Positions 25,892 to 34,992 of a stretch of 64,000 bases of DNA are shown one piece after another. Source of the DNA: Sinorhizobium sp. 8-89. Lineage in GTDB: Bacteria; Pseudomonadota; Alphaproteobacteria; Rhizobiales; Rhizobiaceae. How positions within the stretch are numbered: position 1 is the first letter of the stretch; each line of letters starts with the position of its first letter. Below the pieces are notes generated by a model. The model made no database searches. It saw only the letters and a program-made list of their open reading frames with translations, and was not told the origin of the DNA. Position numbers and translations under genes: made by a program. The stretch covers positions 160,494 to 224,493 of the forward strand of contig NZ_JASKLR010000009.1 in assembly GCF_030124325.1 (NCBI RefSeq), written 5' to 3'.

Positions 25892-26659
25892 ATGCGTATC
25901 GGCTTTGTTGGCACAGGTGCGATCACCGAGGCGATGGTGACGGGTATCGCCGGTTCCGGTCTCGACGTCACCGAGATCGTCGTTTCACCACGGAATGCTG
26001 CAATCGCGGCCCGGCTCGCGAGCCGGTTCCAGTCGGTGCGGATCGCGAAGGACAATCAGGAGGTGGTCGACACAGCAGACGTCCTGTTTCTTGCCGTCCG
26101 GCCGCAGATCGCCGAAGAGGTGATCCGCGATCTCGCATTCCGCGAGGGTCAGAGAGTCGTCAGCGTCATCGCGGCGACCGACCGCCCCATGCTGCTCACG
26201 TGGATCGGCGAAGACGTGCAACTGACCCAGGCGATCCCCCTGCCGTTTGTAGCCGATCGGCAAGGCGTAACCGCCGTCTATCCGCCGAACGCGGAGATTG
26301 CCAGCATCTTTGATGCCCTTGGCAGCGCCGTCCAATGCGAAACGAGGGACGAATACGACCTGCTCGCGGTCGCCAGTGCGCTGATGGGGACCTATTTCGG
26401 CCTCCTCGATCGGGCCACCGGTTGGTTGGTCGACAAGGGCATGGCACGTGAGAAGGCGCGCGCCTATCTGGGACAACTATTTACCGGCCTGGCTCTGGCG
26501 GCTGTCAAGGAGCATCAGACGCCGCTCGAAACGCTCAGGCGCGAGTTTTCGACGCCGGGCGGCCTGAACGAGCAGGTATTCGAGGATTTTGAACGCGGTG
26601 GTGGAAACCAGGCCTTGGCAAACGCGCTCGAACGCGTACTGCACCGAGTTCGAGGCTGA
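25892..26659 (+). CDS. Pyrroline-5-carboxylate reductase family protein
   Basis: A 255-residue ProC-family protein. It starts MRIGFVGTGAITEAMVTGI with the NADP-binding loop at the N-terminus and ends with the dimerisation domain (TPGGLNEQVFEDF, the conserved S/TPGG motif). The ATG immediately follows the GntR stop codon (TAA-ATG). ProC reduces 1-pyrroline-5-carboxylate to proline. Here, beside a racemase-type hydroxyproline cluster, a pyrroline or imino intermediate of that pathway is a plausible alternative substrate. Confidence 0.85.
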   Translation: MRIGFVGTGAITEAMVTGIAGSGLDVTEIVVSPRNAAIAARLASRFQSVRIAKDNQEVVDTADVLFLAVRPQIAEEVIRDLAFREGQRVVSVIAATDRPMLLTWIGEDVQLTQAIPLPFVADRQGVTAVYPPNAEIASIFDALGSAVQCETRDEYDLLAVASALMGTYFGLLDRATGWLVDKGMAREKARAYLGQLFTGLALAAVKEHQTPLETLRREFSTPGGLNEQVFEDFERGGGNQALANALERVLHRVRG

Positions 26660-27405
26660 GAACCATCGCGATTTAGGCCGGAAGGCGAAGCCTTGGCCAC
26701 TCCCGGCCTTAAGCCGACGGAATATTAGGCCGGCAGGATCTGCGATCGGCGCGACTTCGGCGACGTTGTGGCCAGCCGTCACGCACTGCGGTCAGGTATT
26801 AAATACCACCATTTTCAGGAGAACCGGGATAATCGCATATCTACGTGAATAAATCATAATACACTTTCTGCATTTTCCGATCAAACTGAAGAGGCCCCGA
26901 CGGAACTTCGGAGCCCCTTCAGTTAAACGGAGATCATGCAGGCGACGCAATAAAGCACTGACACCACAATACGTCTTCAGGACATTAACTAGGCAGGGGA
27001 CTACAAGGAAAATGCTTGAAGATGTGCCCGCGCATTAGGAGATTACACAATCGCACGGACAAGGCAACCGAAAATAAGGAACGACTAATAAGTAATACTA
27101 AAGTCGAATCTCGTGCAGCGGACAGGCGCTCGCGGCAGAGGGCGGTCACGGCCCGCCAATGCGCGGCGCGCGTGGCCCTGCTGCTACGGCATGATCCCTC
27201 AAATCGAACCGTGTCCTTGCCGCAGTTATAATCAAGCATGCGGGCGCGAGACGCCCAGGTGAACAACATGGGTGTCGCCTGGGCGCCGGAATAGCGCACT
27301 ACCTGAGCAATCGCTGCCGCTGCATGTTGCTGAGTGCCGTTTCGGCTGCCTTGATTTTCGACGCCGGCGATGGAGATAACGTCCCTCGCCGGCGGGCCGC
27401 ACGCG
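26660..27405. other. 746-base stretch without a convincing gene
   Basis: No reading frame here has a family-like sequence, a ribosome site and reasonable composition. The only strong structure is the hairpin at 26884-26924. The stretch is more AT-rich than its surroundings around 26800-27120. Confidence 0.5.
26884..26924. terminator. Strong hairpin downstream of proC
   Basis: AACTGAAG at 26884-26891 pairs with CTTCAGTT at 26917-26924, with inner GGC/GCC and CCGA/TCGG pairing. It lies 225 bases after proC. No long T-run follows on the + strand, so it could be a processed terminator or part of a small RNA. Confidence 0.45.
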
Positions 27406-28350
27406 TCAGTCGGCAACCACGGTCCATTTGTCATCCGGATTGAACCGATCGATGAAGGGCACGATCGCTTCGGTGCTCGCACCGAGATCCGCTTCATAAA
27501 CGATACCTTGCTGGTTGACGACGAAGGTGTTGACCCCGGTCTCGGCATATTTGACCGGCCAGGCGATCAGGCCGAAGCCGGCGATCATGTTGTCGTTGAT
27601 GACATAGTCGTATTTGCCGCCGGCGATATTGTCGCCCTGGGAGGTCAGGATGCGGAACCGGTACCCAAAATAGCCCTCTCCTGCCTTGGCCTTTTCCAGG
27701 ACCGCTTCGCTGATCGCGGCACCGACCGGGCTTTCGCCATCGCCCTGCTCGGCCGGCCAATAGAGCCCGTCCGTCTGGCCGTCGCTGCTGATGAGTTTCT
27801 GGGCGTATTCCAGGACGCCGTCGCCGTCGCGATCCAGCGCCGCATAGTCCTTCTGCGCCTCGACATAGGCACGCACCGCCTCGATCGCCTCCTCTTCGTT
27901 CCGGCCGACGCGGCGGTTGACGATCTCCTCCAGGCCGACATAGGTATCGAAAGACCATTTGCCGTCCTTACCCTTGGTGATAGGGAACGGCAACGGCCAG
28001 AGCCGGTCGCCGATTTCGACGATCTTCTGGTTGCCGCGATCGCGAAGGACGACCTGCCGTGCCGCGCCCTCGCGAATGAGCGCAAAAGTGTCCATGACAC
28101 CTTCGCTCGCCTTCAGCTTCGTCGCATCGAGGCCAAGCAACCCGGCAACGCCGTTGAAGTCGCCAGCCGAGAGTGCCTTCTTGAATGTCTCGACGGCTGC
28201 GGACGGATCGTCGAAGAGCGGCGAGTCGTTCGCCGACGCATAGTCGCTGATGTCGCTGGCTTCCTGGGCGCGAATCGGTCCGGCGTAAGCAAGCGAGAGC
28301 GCGATGGAAACGGCAGATCCAAGGAGAATCAATTGAAAGAGCTTGATCAT
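27406..28350 (-). CDS. DUF2950 family exported protein
   Basis: A 314-residue protein with an N-terminal signal peptide (MIKLFQLILLGSAVSIALSLAYA) and the DUF2950 body (ETFKKALSAGDFNGVAGLLGLDA, YVEAQKDYAALDRDGDGVLEYAQKLISS, EGYFGYRFRILTSQGDNIAGG, GFGLIAWPVKYAETGVNTFVVN). The Asp-rich DRDGDG segment looks EF-hand-like. Function is unknown. In many proteobacteria it is encoded next to a DUF3300 gene, as here, 22 bases downstream of it in the same operon. Confidence 0.88.
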   Translation of the reverse strand: MIKLFQLILLGSAVSIALSLAYAGPIRAQEASDISDYASANDSPLFDDPSAAVETFKKALSAGDFNGVAGLLGLDATKLKASEGVMDTFALIREGAARQVVLRDRGNQKIVEIGDRLWPLPFPITKGKDGKWSFDTYVGLEEIVNRRVGRNEEEAIEAVRAYVEAQKDYAALDRDGDGVLEYAQKLISSDGQTDGLYWPAEQGDGESPVGAAISEAVLEKAKAGEGYFGYRFRILTSQGDNIAGGKYDYVINDNMIAGFGLIAWPVKYAETGVNTFVVNQQGIVYEADLGASTEAIVPFIDRFNPDDKWTVVAD

Positions 28351-28372
28351 GGTCGTGCCCCCTGTTGCCCGG

Positions 28373-29719
28373 TCAGTGCCTGCGACCGCCGCCGCGTTTG
28401 ATTACCTTGTGCGGCCTGCCGCCGCCGCTGTGACCGCCGCCCATGCTGTGCCCGCCGCGCCGGGAGGCGACCATTTCCCGCTTTCCATGGGAGACGTTGC
28501 CAAGCGCGGACGGTTTGCGCGGCCGGCTGTCGAGCTTCGCCGCCGCTTTGGGTTTGCCGACAGGCCGGTCGATCTTCGCCGGCCGCTTGGCGGTCGACCG
28601 GTTGATGCCTGGCTGGGCGAGATCGCGTCGCGCCGCCGCAGGACTTTCGACGTTAGGTCTCGGCCTTGCTTCCGGCCCCGGCCTTGCCTGCAAGCCCTCC
28701 AGCGTGCTCTTGCGCACATCCTTTAGCTGGCCGCCCGCACCAGGGCGCTGCGCGGGCCGATCTCTCTTGAGTTCGGCGGCGCGGCTGCGGATGCTGTTGT
28801 CGCTATTGGCCTTGATATTGTTGCGGATATTCGTCCTGTCGAACTTCTGGAACTGGTCCCGGTCGAAGCTCAGCTTGTTGCGATCGACATTCTTCCAGTC
28901 GATGTCGTTCCACTTGATCTTGCCGTCAATGTCGACGTTGTTGAAGCACTTGTTGCAATCGACATTGATGTCGCCGTCCCAGCGCCCGCCCCAGACGCCC
29001 CAATCGTCCCAGTCTACGACCGCGGCCCAGATCGCACCGGTCACCGCGCCAGCGAAGAAGGTCGCTGCCGGATAATAATAGGCGGGATAGGGCTCGGGAT
29101 AGTAACCGATCGGCACCGGCGCATAGTCCGGCTCGTAGAGCATTTCCGGCGGATACTGCGGAACATAGATCTTCTCGAGACTCGCCGATTGGATGACGAT
29201 GTTGTCGTTGTCCTCGACGACCTTCACCTTGTCGTCGGACTTGATGACGCCCTTCGCGACTGCTTCCTCGCGCAATTGCTGGATCGCGATCAACACATCC
29301 TTCTGCTGGTAGGCGATCGCCTGGCCAAGTTGTTGCGTCCAATCGAGATCGTCGCTCATCATCCCGACGATCTGCGGATAGTTCAGCAGCGAAATCACAC
29401 TACCGTCCCAGTCCTCCTTCGGCTGCAGATCGGGATTTTTCGCACGGGCCTGGAGAAACCGCTCGGCCTCGACGATTTGCAAGGGATAGAGCGAAGCAGC
29501 GGAAATCAGCGCGACCAGCTCGTCGGGATAAAGCGCGATGCGGGCAACGAGGATCTCGAGCTCGTCTTCGGTGAGCGGCTCCGGCTCCGCCTGCTCCTGG
29601 GCGGGAACGGCGGCCATCTGCTGGGCCAAGGCCTTCGTCAAGGTAAGGGGGTTGCCTCCGATTGGCAGCAGCGATATCGCCGCCAAGGCAGTCATGCCCC
29701 GCAGAATTGACTTGATCAT
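28373..29719 (-). CDS. DUF3300 family exported protein with a basic, Gly/Arg-rich tail
   Basis: A 448-residue protein from the ATG at 29719 (GGGAGGCGTC upstream), with a signal peptide (MIKSILRGMTALAAISLLPIGG...). The N-terminal DUF3300 domain is clear: LTEDELEILVARIALYPDELVALISAASLYPLQIVEAERFL and LLNYPQIVGMMSDDLDWTQQLG. A Tyr/Pro-rich stretch (YYPEPYPAYYYP) and a WDDWGVWGG section follow, then a long basic tail (about 320-448) ending in His/Gly/Arg repeats. This is probably an envelope protein. It is cotranscribed with the DUF2950 gene. Confidence 0.85.
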   Translation of the reverse strand: MIKSILRGMTALAAISLLPIGGNPLTLTKALAQQMAAVPAQEQAEPEPLTEDELEILVARIALYPDELVALISAASLYPLQIVEAERFLQARAKNPDLQPKEDWDGSVISLLNYPQIVGMMSDDLDWTQQLGQAIAYQQKDVLIAIQQLREEAVAKGVIKSDDKVKVVEDNDNIVIQSASLEKIYVPQYPPEMLYEPDYAPVPIGYYPEPYPAYYYPAATFFAGAVTGAIWAAVVDWDDWGVWGGRWDGDINVDCNKCFNNVDIDGKIKWNDIDWKNVDRNKLSFDRDQFQKFDRTNIRNNIKANSDNSIRSRAAELKRDRPAQRPGAGGQLKDVRKSTLEGLQARPGPEARPRPNVESPAAARRDLAQPGINRSTAKRPAKIDRPVGKPKAAAKLDSRPRKPSALGNVSHGKREMVASRRGGHSMGGGHSGGGRPHKVIKRGGGRRH

Positions 29720-29932
29720 GACGACGCCTCCCAATTCGCCCGTCGAAGAAGGCGCCGCTCTCTCAACGAAGCGGTTCACGTTGAGGACGAGCCTGTCGCA
29801 CAATTCGCAGGCGAGATTATCATTCTTGATCTTCGTATCAAAGCTACAGCATCAATGGGGTTTCTACTCTGGCCGAGCGGCGCGGATTGTGCCAGATGGA
29901 CCCCCAGTCAAACACCGTGGAGACTGGAAGTC

Positions 29933-30721
29933 GTGAAAAAGCGGCGCCCCTCAGCGAAGAGACATGGCAGCGAAACGAAAGCCGACGCCGGCAAGCGCGT
30001 GACGCTTGCGCGTGCGCTCTCCAAGCTCGGCTATTGCTCCCGCACGCAGGCCGAGAAGCTGATCGCCGGAGGCCGCGTCAGCGTCGGTGGCAGAAGGACG
30101 ACCGACCTTTCCCGCTGGGTCGACATCGAGGCCGACCGGATTGCCGTCGATGGCGTCACGGTCGCAGCGGAAGCAAAGATTTATCTGATGCTCAACAAGC
30201 CGCGCGGCCTCGTCACCACACGCGAGGACCCGGAGGGGCGGCCGACAGTCTATAGTTGCCTCGGCGACGCCGACGCGCGGTTTCTCTCGCCGGTCGGCAG
30301 GCTCGACAAGGCGAGCGAGGGACTTCTGCTCTTTACCAACGATACCGTTCTGGCGCAGCGTCTGCTCGATCCGGAAACGCATCTCGGCAAGATCTATCAC
30401 GTACAGGTGAGCGGCATCTTCGACGATGCCGCGGCCGCCCGAATGATGGAAGGCGTAAGCGAAGGTGGCGAGCAGCTGCGCGCCGCGCGCGTGCAACGGC
30501 TGAGAAGCGGCGAACGCAACAGCTGGGTCGAGGTCGAGTTGCAGGAGGGTAGAAATCGGCAGATCCGCCGCATGCTCGACGTGCTCGGCTTCGAGTGCCT
30601 GCGGCTCGTGCGCGTCTCGATCGGCGAGATAGAGCTCGGCGACTTGCCGAAAGGCGCCGTTCGGCCGCTGACGGAGGTCGAGATCGAATATCTCCGGCGG
30701 CGCACCGCTCTTGAAGCTTGA
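29933..30721 (+). CDS. RsuA/RluB-family rRNA pseudouridine synthase
   Basis: A 262-residue protein from a GTG at 29933. An S4 RNA-binding domain (LARALSKLGYCSRTQAEKLIAGGRVSVGG, about 20-80) precedes the catalytic domain with the nucleophile motif GRLDKASEGLLLFTND. The C-terminal EGRNRQIRRMLDVLGFECLRLVRVSIG is typical of RluB/RluE/RluF/RsuA. Which uridine is modified cannot be told. It stands alone and is divergent from the DUF3300 gene. Confidence 0.92.
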   Translation: MKKRRPSAKRHGSETKADAGKRVTLARALSKLGYCSRTQAEKLIAGGRVSVGGRRTTDLSRWVDIEADRIAVDGVTVAAEAKIYLMLNKPRGLVTTREDPEGRPTVYSCLGDADARFLSPVGRLDKASEGLLLFTNDTVLAQRLLDPETHLGKIYHVQVSGIFDDAAAARMMEGVSEGGEQLRAARVQRLRSGERNSWVEVELQEGRNRQIRRMLDVLGFECLRLVRVSIGEIELGDLPKGAVRPLTEVEIEYLRRRTALEA

Positions 30722-30728
30722 GCAAACT

Positions 30729-30750
30729 GATGGGTGGAAATCCACCCATC
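30729..30750 (+). terminator. Perfect inverted repeat after the pseudouridine synthase gene
   Basis: GATGGGTGG at 30729-30737 and CCACCCATC at 30742-30750 form a 9-bp stem with loop AAAT, seven bases after the stop codon. A third copy of the half-site (ATCCACCCAT) lies at 30772-30781. It is a likely stem-loop terminator or mRNA end, without a T-run. Confidence 0.5.
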
Positions 30751-30923
30751 GCCCGGGGACTTTGTTTCCAAATCCACCCATATCGCGCGCGACGAGCGCG
30801 GAAATCGGTAAAATGACCGCGGGCAGCGGTTGTATGTGCTAAAATCCCGTCCGCTAATAGGCGATCCAGAACCGGCGCGGGAGGACCATGCCGGCTGGTC
30901 CATAATTTCATCGGGAGGAAAAG

Positions 30924-31901
30924 ATGAAAATTCTGCAAGCGCTTCTGGGCGCTGTCGCCGCCGTTTCCCTGTTTGCCGCCCCGGCCAGCGCCCAAAACTA
31001 TCCTGAGCGCTCGATCACGATGGTCGTTCCCTTCTCGGCCGGTGGCCCGACCGACACGGTCGCCCGCCTCGTCGCCGAATCCATGTCGAAGGATCTCGGC
31101 CAGCAGATCATCGTCGAGAACGTCGGCGGCGCCGGCGGCACGCTTGGCGCCGGCCGCGTCGCACAGGCCGATCCGGACGGCTACACGATCCTGCTGCATC
31201 ATATCGGCATGGCGACCAGCGCCACGCTCTATCGCAAGCTTGCCTATGACACGCTGAACGCCTTCGAATATGTTGGCCTCGTCACCGAAGTGCCGATGAC
31301 GATCGTCGCCCGCAAGGACTTCGAACCGACGGATCTCAAGGGACTGATCGACTACGTCAAGGCCAACAAGGACACCGTGACGGTCGCCAATGCCGGTATC
31401 GGCGCCGCGTCGCATCTTTGCGGCATGATGTTCATGAGCGCGATTGACACCCAGCTCACCACCGTACCGTACAAGGGTACCGGTCCGGCAATGACCGATC
31501 TGCTCGGCGGCCAGGTCGACATCATGTGCGACCAGACGACCAATACCACCAAGCAGATCCAGGGCGGCACGATCAAGGCCTATGCCGTCACCTCTCCGGC
31601 TCGCCTCAAGATCTTCCCGGATCTGCCGACGGCGGTCGAAAGCGGCCTTGCCGATTTCCAGGTCGGCATCTGGCACGGCATCTATGCGCCGAAGGGCACC
31701 CCTGCCGAGGTGACCGAGCGCCTGTCGAAGTCGCTGCAGCTGGCGCTCAAGGATCAGAACGTCACCGCCCGCTTTGCCGAACTCGGCACCGAACCGTCGA
31801 GCGAAGCGGACGCGACGCCGGCAGCGCTGAAGGCCAAACTCGAGAGCGAGATCGCCCGTTGGAAGCCGGTGATCGAGGCCGCCGGTCAGTACGCCGATTG
31901 A
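30924..31901 (+). CDS. tctC: Tripartite tricarboxylate transporter substrate-binding protein (TctC/Bug)
   Basis: A 325-residue Bug-family periplasmic protein. GGGAGGAAAAG precedes the ATG and a Sec signal peptide (ILQALLGAVAAVSLFAAPASA) follows. The core has YPERSITMVVPFSAGGPTDTVARLVAESM, NVGGAGGTLGAGRVAQADPDGYTILL and HLCGMMFMSAI. It would feed the TctAB permease encoded 400 bases downstream, from which it is separated by a parS-like palindrome and a RIME-like repeat. The ligand is probably a carboxylic acid. Confidence 0.93.
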   Translation: MKILQALLGAVAAVSLFAAPASAQNYPERSITMVVPFSAGGPTDTVARLVAESMSKDLGQQIIVENVGGAGGTLGAGRVAQADPDGYTILLHHIGMATSATLYRKLAYDTLNAFEYVGLVTEVPMTIVARKDFEPTDLKGLIDYVKANKDTVTVANAGIGAASHLCGMMFMSAIDTQLTTVPYKGTGPAMTDLLGGQVDIMCDQTTNTTKQIQGGTIKAYAVTSPARLKIFPDLPTAVESGLADFQVGIWHGIYAPKGTPAEVTERLSKSLQLALKDQNVTARFAELGTEPSSEADATPAALKAKLESEIARWKPVIEAAGQYAD

Positions 31902-32082
31902 TTGCGTGACAGAATCCGCCGCCGTCCCCGTCACGAGACAGGAACGGCGGCGACCTGTCTCCGACCGCCGTGGTCGAATGCATAGGAACCGGAAGACGTG
32001 ATCGGTTCGAGATGTGATGCGGGATGCAGGGCGAGCGTGGTCATGTCTTTCCTTGTGTCCCGCGCCAGTGCCGAGACCGGAC

Positions 32083-32098
32083 GTTGACAGCTGTCAAC
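32083..32098. promoter_or_regulatory. parS-like centromere site 1 (repABC consensus)
   Basis: GTTGACAGCTGTCAAC is a perfect 16-base palindrome fitting GTTNNCNGCNGNNAAC, the consensus for RepB binding sites of repABC replicons. It lies about 6.3 kb from the end of repC, between tctC and tctB. The same sequence occurs three more times nearer repC. Confidence 0.75.
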
Positions 32099-32150
32099 TC
32101 GACAAAGTCCGGTGCCCCTTGCCCGGATGACGAGACGCGAGCACATTCGC

Positions 32151-32244
32151 CTATAGCGCCGCGCATCTCATCAGACGCGCAAAGGATGCTGTAGCACTTT
32201 GAATTGCTGCATGTTTTTATCCTTAAATCGGGTAGGATTTAAGG
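32151..32244 (+). repeat. RIME-like intergenic repeat, copy 1
   Basis: This is a two-palindrome mosaic. It begins with CTATAGCGCCGCGC...GCGCAAAGGATGCTGTAG. The linker AGCACTTTGAATTGCTGCATG follows, then CCTTAAATC...GATTTAAGG. It is the reference copy for the family listed below, which resembles the rhizobial RIME elements. Confidence 0.85.
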
Positions 32245-32300
32245 AAACACGCCGCAGAAGGGAGCGCGGCTCAACGGCTCCCGAACACAATGGGGACACG

Positions 32301-32762
32301 ATGAAATCCATCTCCTTCGACACGACCAATGCCCTGTGCGGTGGCATCCTGACGGCCGTCGGGTTGTTCTTCGTCTGGCAGTCGCTCACCCTCGAACTCG
32401 GCACCGCCTTCCGCATGGGCCCCGGTTATTTCCCGCTCCTGCTCTCCTGCGTGTTGACGCTGCTCGGCGCCGTCATCCTTGTGCAGTCCGCACGGGTTCA
32501 AGGCGAACCGATGGGGGCGATCGCCGTCCGCGGCATGTTTCTCATTCTGCCGGCACCGATCTTTTTCGGGCTGACCGTGCGAGGATTGGGGTTTGTTCCG
32601 GCAATCTTCTGCACCGCGCTCATTGCCTGTTTCGCCTCGCACCGCATGAAGCCGCATTGGGCGCTCGCCATCTCGCTTGCGTTGACGGTCTTTTCGGTCG
32701 CCGTGTTCAGCTACGGTCTCAATCTCCCCTTCGAGCGCTTCGGCCCTTGGGTCCGGTTCTAG
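32301..32762 (+). CDS. tctB: Tripartite tricarboxylate transporter small permease TctB
   Basis: A 153-residue, four-helix membrane protein from the ATG at 32301, with GGGG upstream. Family features are LCGGILTAVGLFFVWQSLTLELGTAFRMGPGYFPLLLS, the small-subunit signature with MGPGYFP. It lies nine bases before tctA. A longer reading from an ATG inside the upstream repeat was rejected because that part is repeat-derived. Confidence 0.9.
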   Translation: MKSISFDTTNALCGGILTAVGLFFVWQSLTLELGTAFRMGPGYFPLLLSCVLTLLGAVILVQSARVQGEPMGAIAVRGMFLILPAPIFFGLTVRGLGFVPAIFCTALIACFASHRMKPHWALAISLALTVFSVAVFSYGLNLPFERFGPWVRF

Positions 32763-32771
32763 GAGGCGGCC

Positions 32772-34277
32772 ATGGATCTTTTCAGCAATCTCGCCCTCGG
32801 CTTCGCCACCGCCGCCTCGCCGGCAAACCTTCTCTTCTGCCTGATCGGCGTTCTCCTCGGCACGCTGATCGGCGTTCTGCCCGGGATCGGCGCAACGGCA
32901 ACGATCGCCATGCTCCTGCCGATCACCTTCCAGCTGGAGCCGGTTTCCTCGCTGATCATGCTCGCCGGTATCTATTACGGCGCGCAATACGGCGGCTCGA
33001 CCACCGCCATTCTGATCAACATGCCGGGCGAATCCTCCTCCGCGGTGACCGCGATCGACGGCTACCAGATGGCGCGCAATGGCCGCGCCGGCGCAGCACT
33101 CGCGATTGCGGCGCTCGGCTCGTTCTTTGCCGGAACCGTCTCGACCTTTCTCGTGGCGATCTTCGCGCCACCGCTGACCGAGATCGCGCTGGAGTTCGGC
33201 GCGGCCGAATATTTCTCGCTGATGATCGTCGGCCTCGTTTCCTCCGTCGCACTTGCCCATGGCTCGATCATCAAGGCTCTGGCGATGGTCGCACTCGGCC
33301 TGCTGCTCGGCCTCGTCGGCACTGACATCTATACCGGCACGCCGCGCTTCACGCTCGGCATTCGCGAATATGCCGACGGTCTCAATTTCGTGGCGGTTGC
33401 CGTCGGCGTCTTCGGCATCGCCGAGATCCTGCGCAATCTTGAAAGCGAGAAGACCCGCGAGGTACTCATGGCCAGCGTCAGCGACCTGATGCCGACGCGT
33501 GAGGATTTCAAGCGGATGTTCGCGCCAGTCGTGCGCGGCACCGTGATCGGTTCGGCGCTCGGCATCCTGCCGGGGGGCGGCGCGATTCTCGCCGCCTTCG
33601 CCTCCTATACGGTGGAAAAGCGCATCTCCGACCGTCCGGAGGAATTCGGCCGCGGTGCCATCGCCGGTGTCGCAGGACCGGAGAGCGCCAACAATGCTGG
33701 CGCGCAGACGTCCTTCATTCCACTGCTGACGCTCGGCATTCCGGCAAATCCGGTGATGGCGCTGATGATCGGCGCAATGATCATCCAGGGCATCGTGCCT
33801 GGCCCGAACGTAGCGGTGGAGCAGCCGGCGCTCTTCTGGGGCATCATCGCCTCCATGTGGATCGGCAACCTGATGCTCGTCGTCTTGAACCTGCCGCTGA
33901 TTGGGCTCTGGGTGAAGCTCCTGAAGATCCCCTATTTCGTGCTTTTTCCGATCATCATGGCCTTCTGCTCGATCGGGGTCTACAGCGTCAATTCCAATGT
34001 CTACGACCTTTACGCGGTCGCCTTCTTCGGCCTCGTCGGTTACCTGCTTCTGAAGCTGCGCTGCGAGCCGGCACCGCTGCTCCTCGGCTTCGTGCTGGGG
34101 CCGCTGCTTGAAGAGAACCTCCGGCGCGCCATGATCCTGTCGCGCGGCGACCCGACGACCTTCGTCACCCGTCCGATCAGCGCCGTGCTGCTACTGATCG
34201 CGGCCATCGTGCTCGTCGTCGTCTTCCTGCCGAGCGTCAAGGCCAAGCGCGAGGAGGTCTTCGTCGAGGAGGATTGA
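32772..34277 (+). CDS. tctA: Tripartite tricarboxylate transporter large permease TctA
   Basis: A 501-residue membrane protein with about 11-12 hydrophobic segments and the hallmark glycine-rich loops LIGVLPGIGATATIAMLLP and YYGAQYGGSTTAILINMPGE, plus the second repeat GILPGGGAILAAF. The length is normal for TctA. It transports the ligand delivered by TctC using the ion gradient. It is the last gene of the tct locus. Confidence 0.95.
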   Translation: MDLFSNLALGFATAASPANLLFCLIGVLLGTLIGVLPGIGATATIAMLLPITFQLEPVSSLIMLAGIYYGAQYGGSTTAILINMPGESSSAVTAIDGYQMARNGRAGAALAIAALGSFFAGTVSTFLVAIFAPPLTEIALEFGAAEYFSLMIVGLVSSVALAHGSIIKALAMVALGLLLGLVGTDIYTGTPRFTLGIREYADGLNFVAVAVGVFGIAEILRNLESEKTREVLMASVSDLMPTREDFKRMFAPVVRGTVIGSALGILPGGGAILAAFASYTVEKRISDRPEEFGRGAIAGVAGPESANNAGAQTSFIPLLTLGIPANPVMALMIGAMIIQGIVPGPNVAVEQPALFWGIIASMWIGNLMLVVLNLPLIGLWVKLLKIPYFVLFPIIMAFCSIGVYSVNSNVYDLYAVAFFGLVGYLLLKLRCEPAPLLLGFVLGPLLEENLRRAMILSRGDPTTFVTRPISAVLLLIAAIVLVVVFLPSVKAKREEVFVEED

Positions 34278-34443
34278 CGGTAGCGGCGCCGCGGCGCCGC
34301 TGGCCAAATGTCGTTTGCCGTCCCGTGAAAAGGTTGACAGCGACGCAAGAAAGGAACCTCATGCGGGTTGGGGCGTTCGTCAAGCGATCGACGAGCGCCC
34401 CTGCTTCGCCGATTCCGATTCCCCAGGAGGAGGTTCTACGAAG

Positions 34444-34944
34444 ATGATCCGGCGTCTGCTGGCCGCATGCGGCCTGTTCTTTGCTGTTGGAGCAGCGCAG
34501 GCCGACGAGACGGCATTTCTCGGGTCGCTGGAGGGCCAGTGGGCCGGCGACGGCATGGTGAAAGTCCGGATCAACCGGTCGCCGATAAACGTGTCCTGCA
34601 CCTTCAATTCGCAGGCGAGCGGTCCGGCCCTATCTATGAAGGGAACCTGCCGCGGCCTGATCGTCGTTTCGCGCGCCGTTGGCGCAGACTTGCAATTCAA
34701 TGGCTCGAACTACAGCGGCTTCTATGTCGGGCCGAGTGGAAGACGGGCCGGCTTGACCGGAAACCGACGGGGCAACGCGATCAACCTTACGATACGCTGG
34801 CCAAGGGAAGTGAACGGCGACCGCAGCGCAAACCTCACGCTGCAGAAAGTCGGACAGAACGGCATGAGACTCGTGACGACCGATGTCGACCCGAGGTCCG
34901 GCGACAGCGTCGTTACCAGCGACATCAATCTGCGCCGGCAATAA
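34444..34944 (+). CDS. Small exported protein of unknown function
   Basis: 166 residues from the ATG at 34444, with AGGAGGAGG upstream and a clear signal peptide (MIRRLLAACGLFFAVGAAQA, cleavage before DETAF). The mature part has alternating hydrophobic and polar residues (FLGSLEGQWAGDGMVKVRINRSPINVSC, SGFYVGPSGRRAGLTGNRRGNAINLTIRWPREVNGDRSANLTLQKVG), suggesting a small beta-barrel or lipocalin-like fold. I do not recognise a named family. A longer N-terminus would be rich in codons unlike a protein. Confidence 0.7.
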   Translation: MIRRLLAACGLFFAVGAAQADETAFLGSLEGQWAGDGMVKVRINRSPINVSCTFNSQASGPALSMKGTCRGLIVVSRAVGADLQFNGSNYSGFYVGPSGRRAGLTGNRRGNAINLTIRWPREVNGDRSANLTLQKVGQNGMRLVTTDVDPRSGDSVVTSDINLRRQ

Positions 34945-34992
34945 CGTCGCTTGAGCCAGGACGCGCCAAAGCGCCAACTCTTTGAAGCTACG

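Larger units (their letters stand above)
31902..32300. other. 399-base gap inside the tct locus
   Basis: The gap contains no gene. It holds a 16-base parS-like palindrome (32083-32098) and a RIME-like element (32151-32244). Two intergenic elements between tctC and tctB of one apparent operon are unusual and may reduce read-through into tctBA. Confidence 0.7.

Noticed and set aside
27016..27231. 71-codon frame in the gap after proC
   Set aside because: Lys/Arg-rich translation, no ribosome site, and relatively AT-rich intergenic composition.
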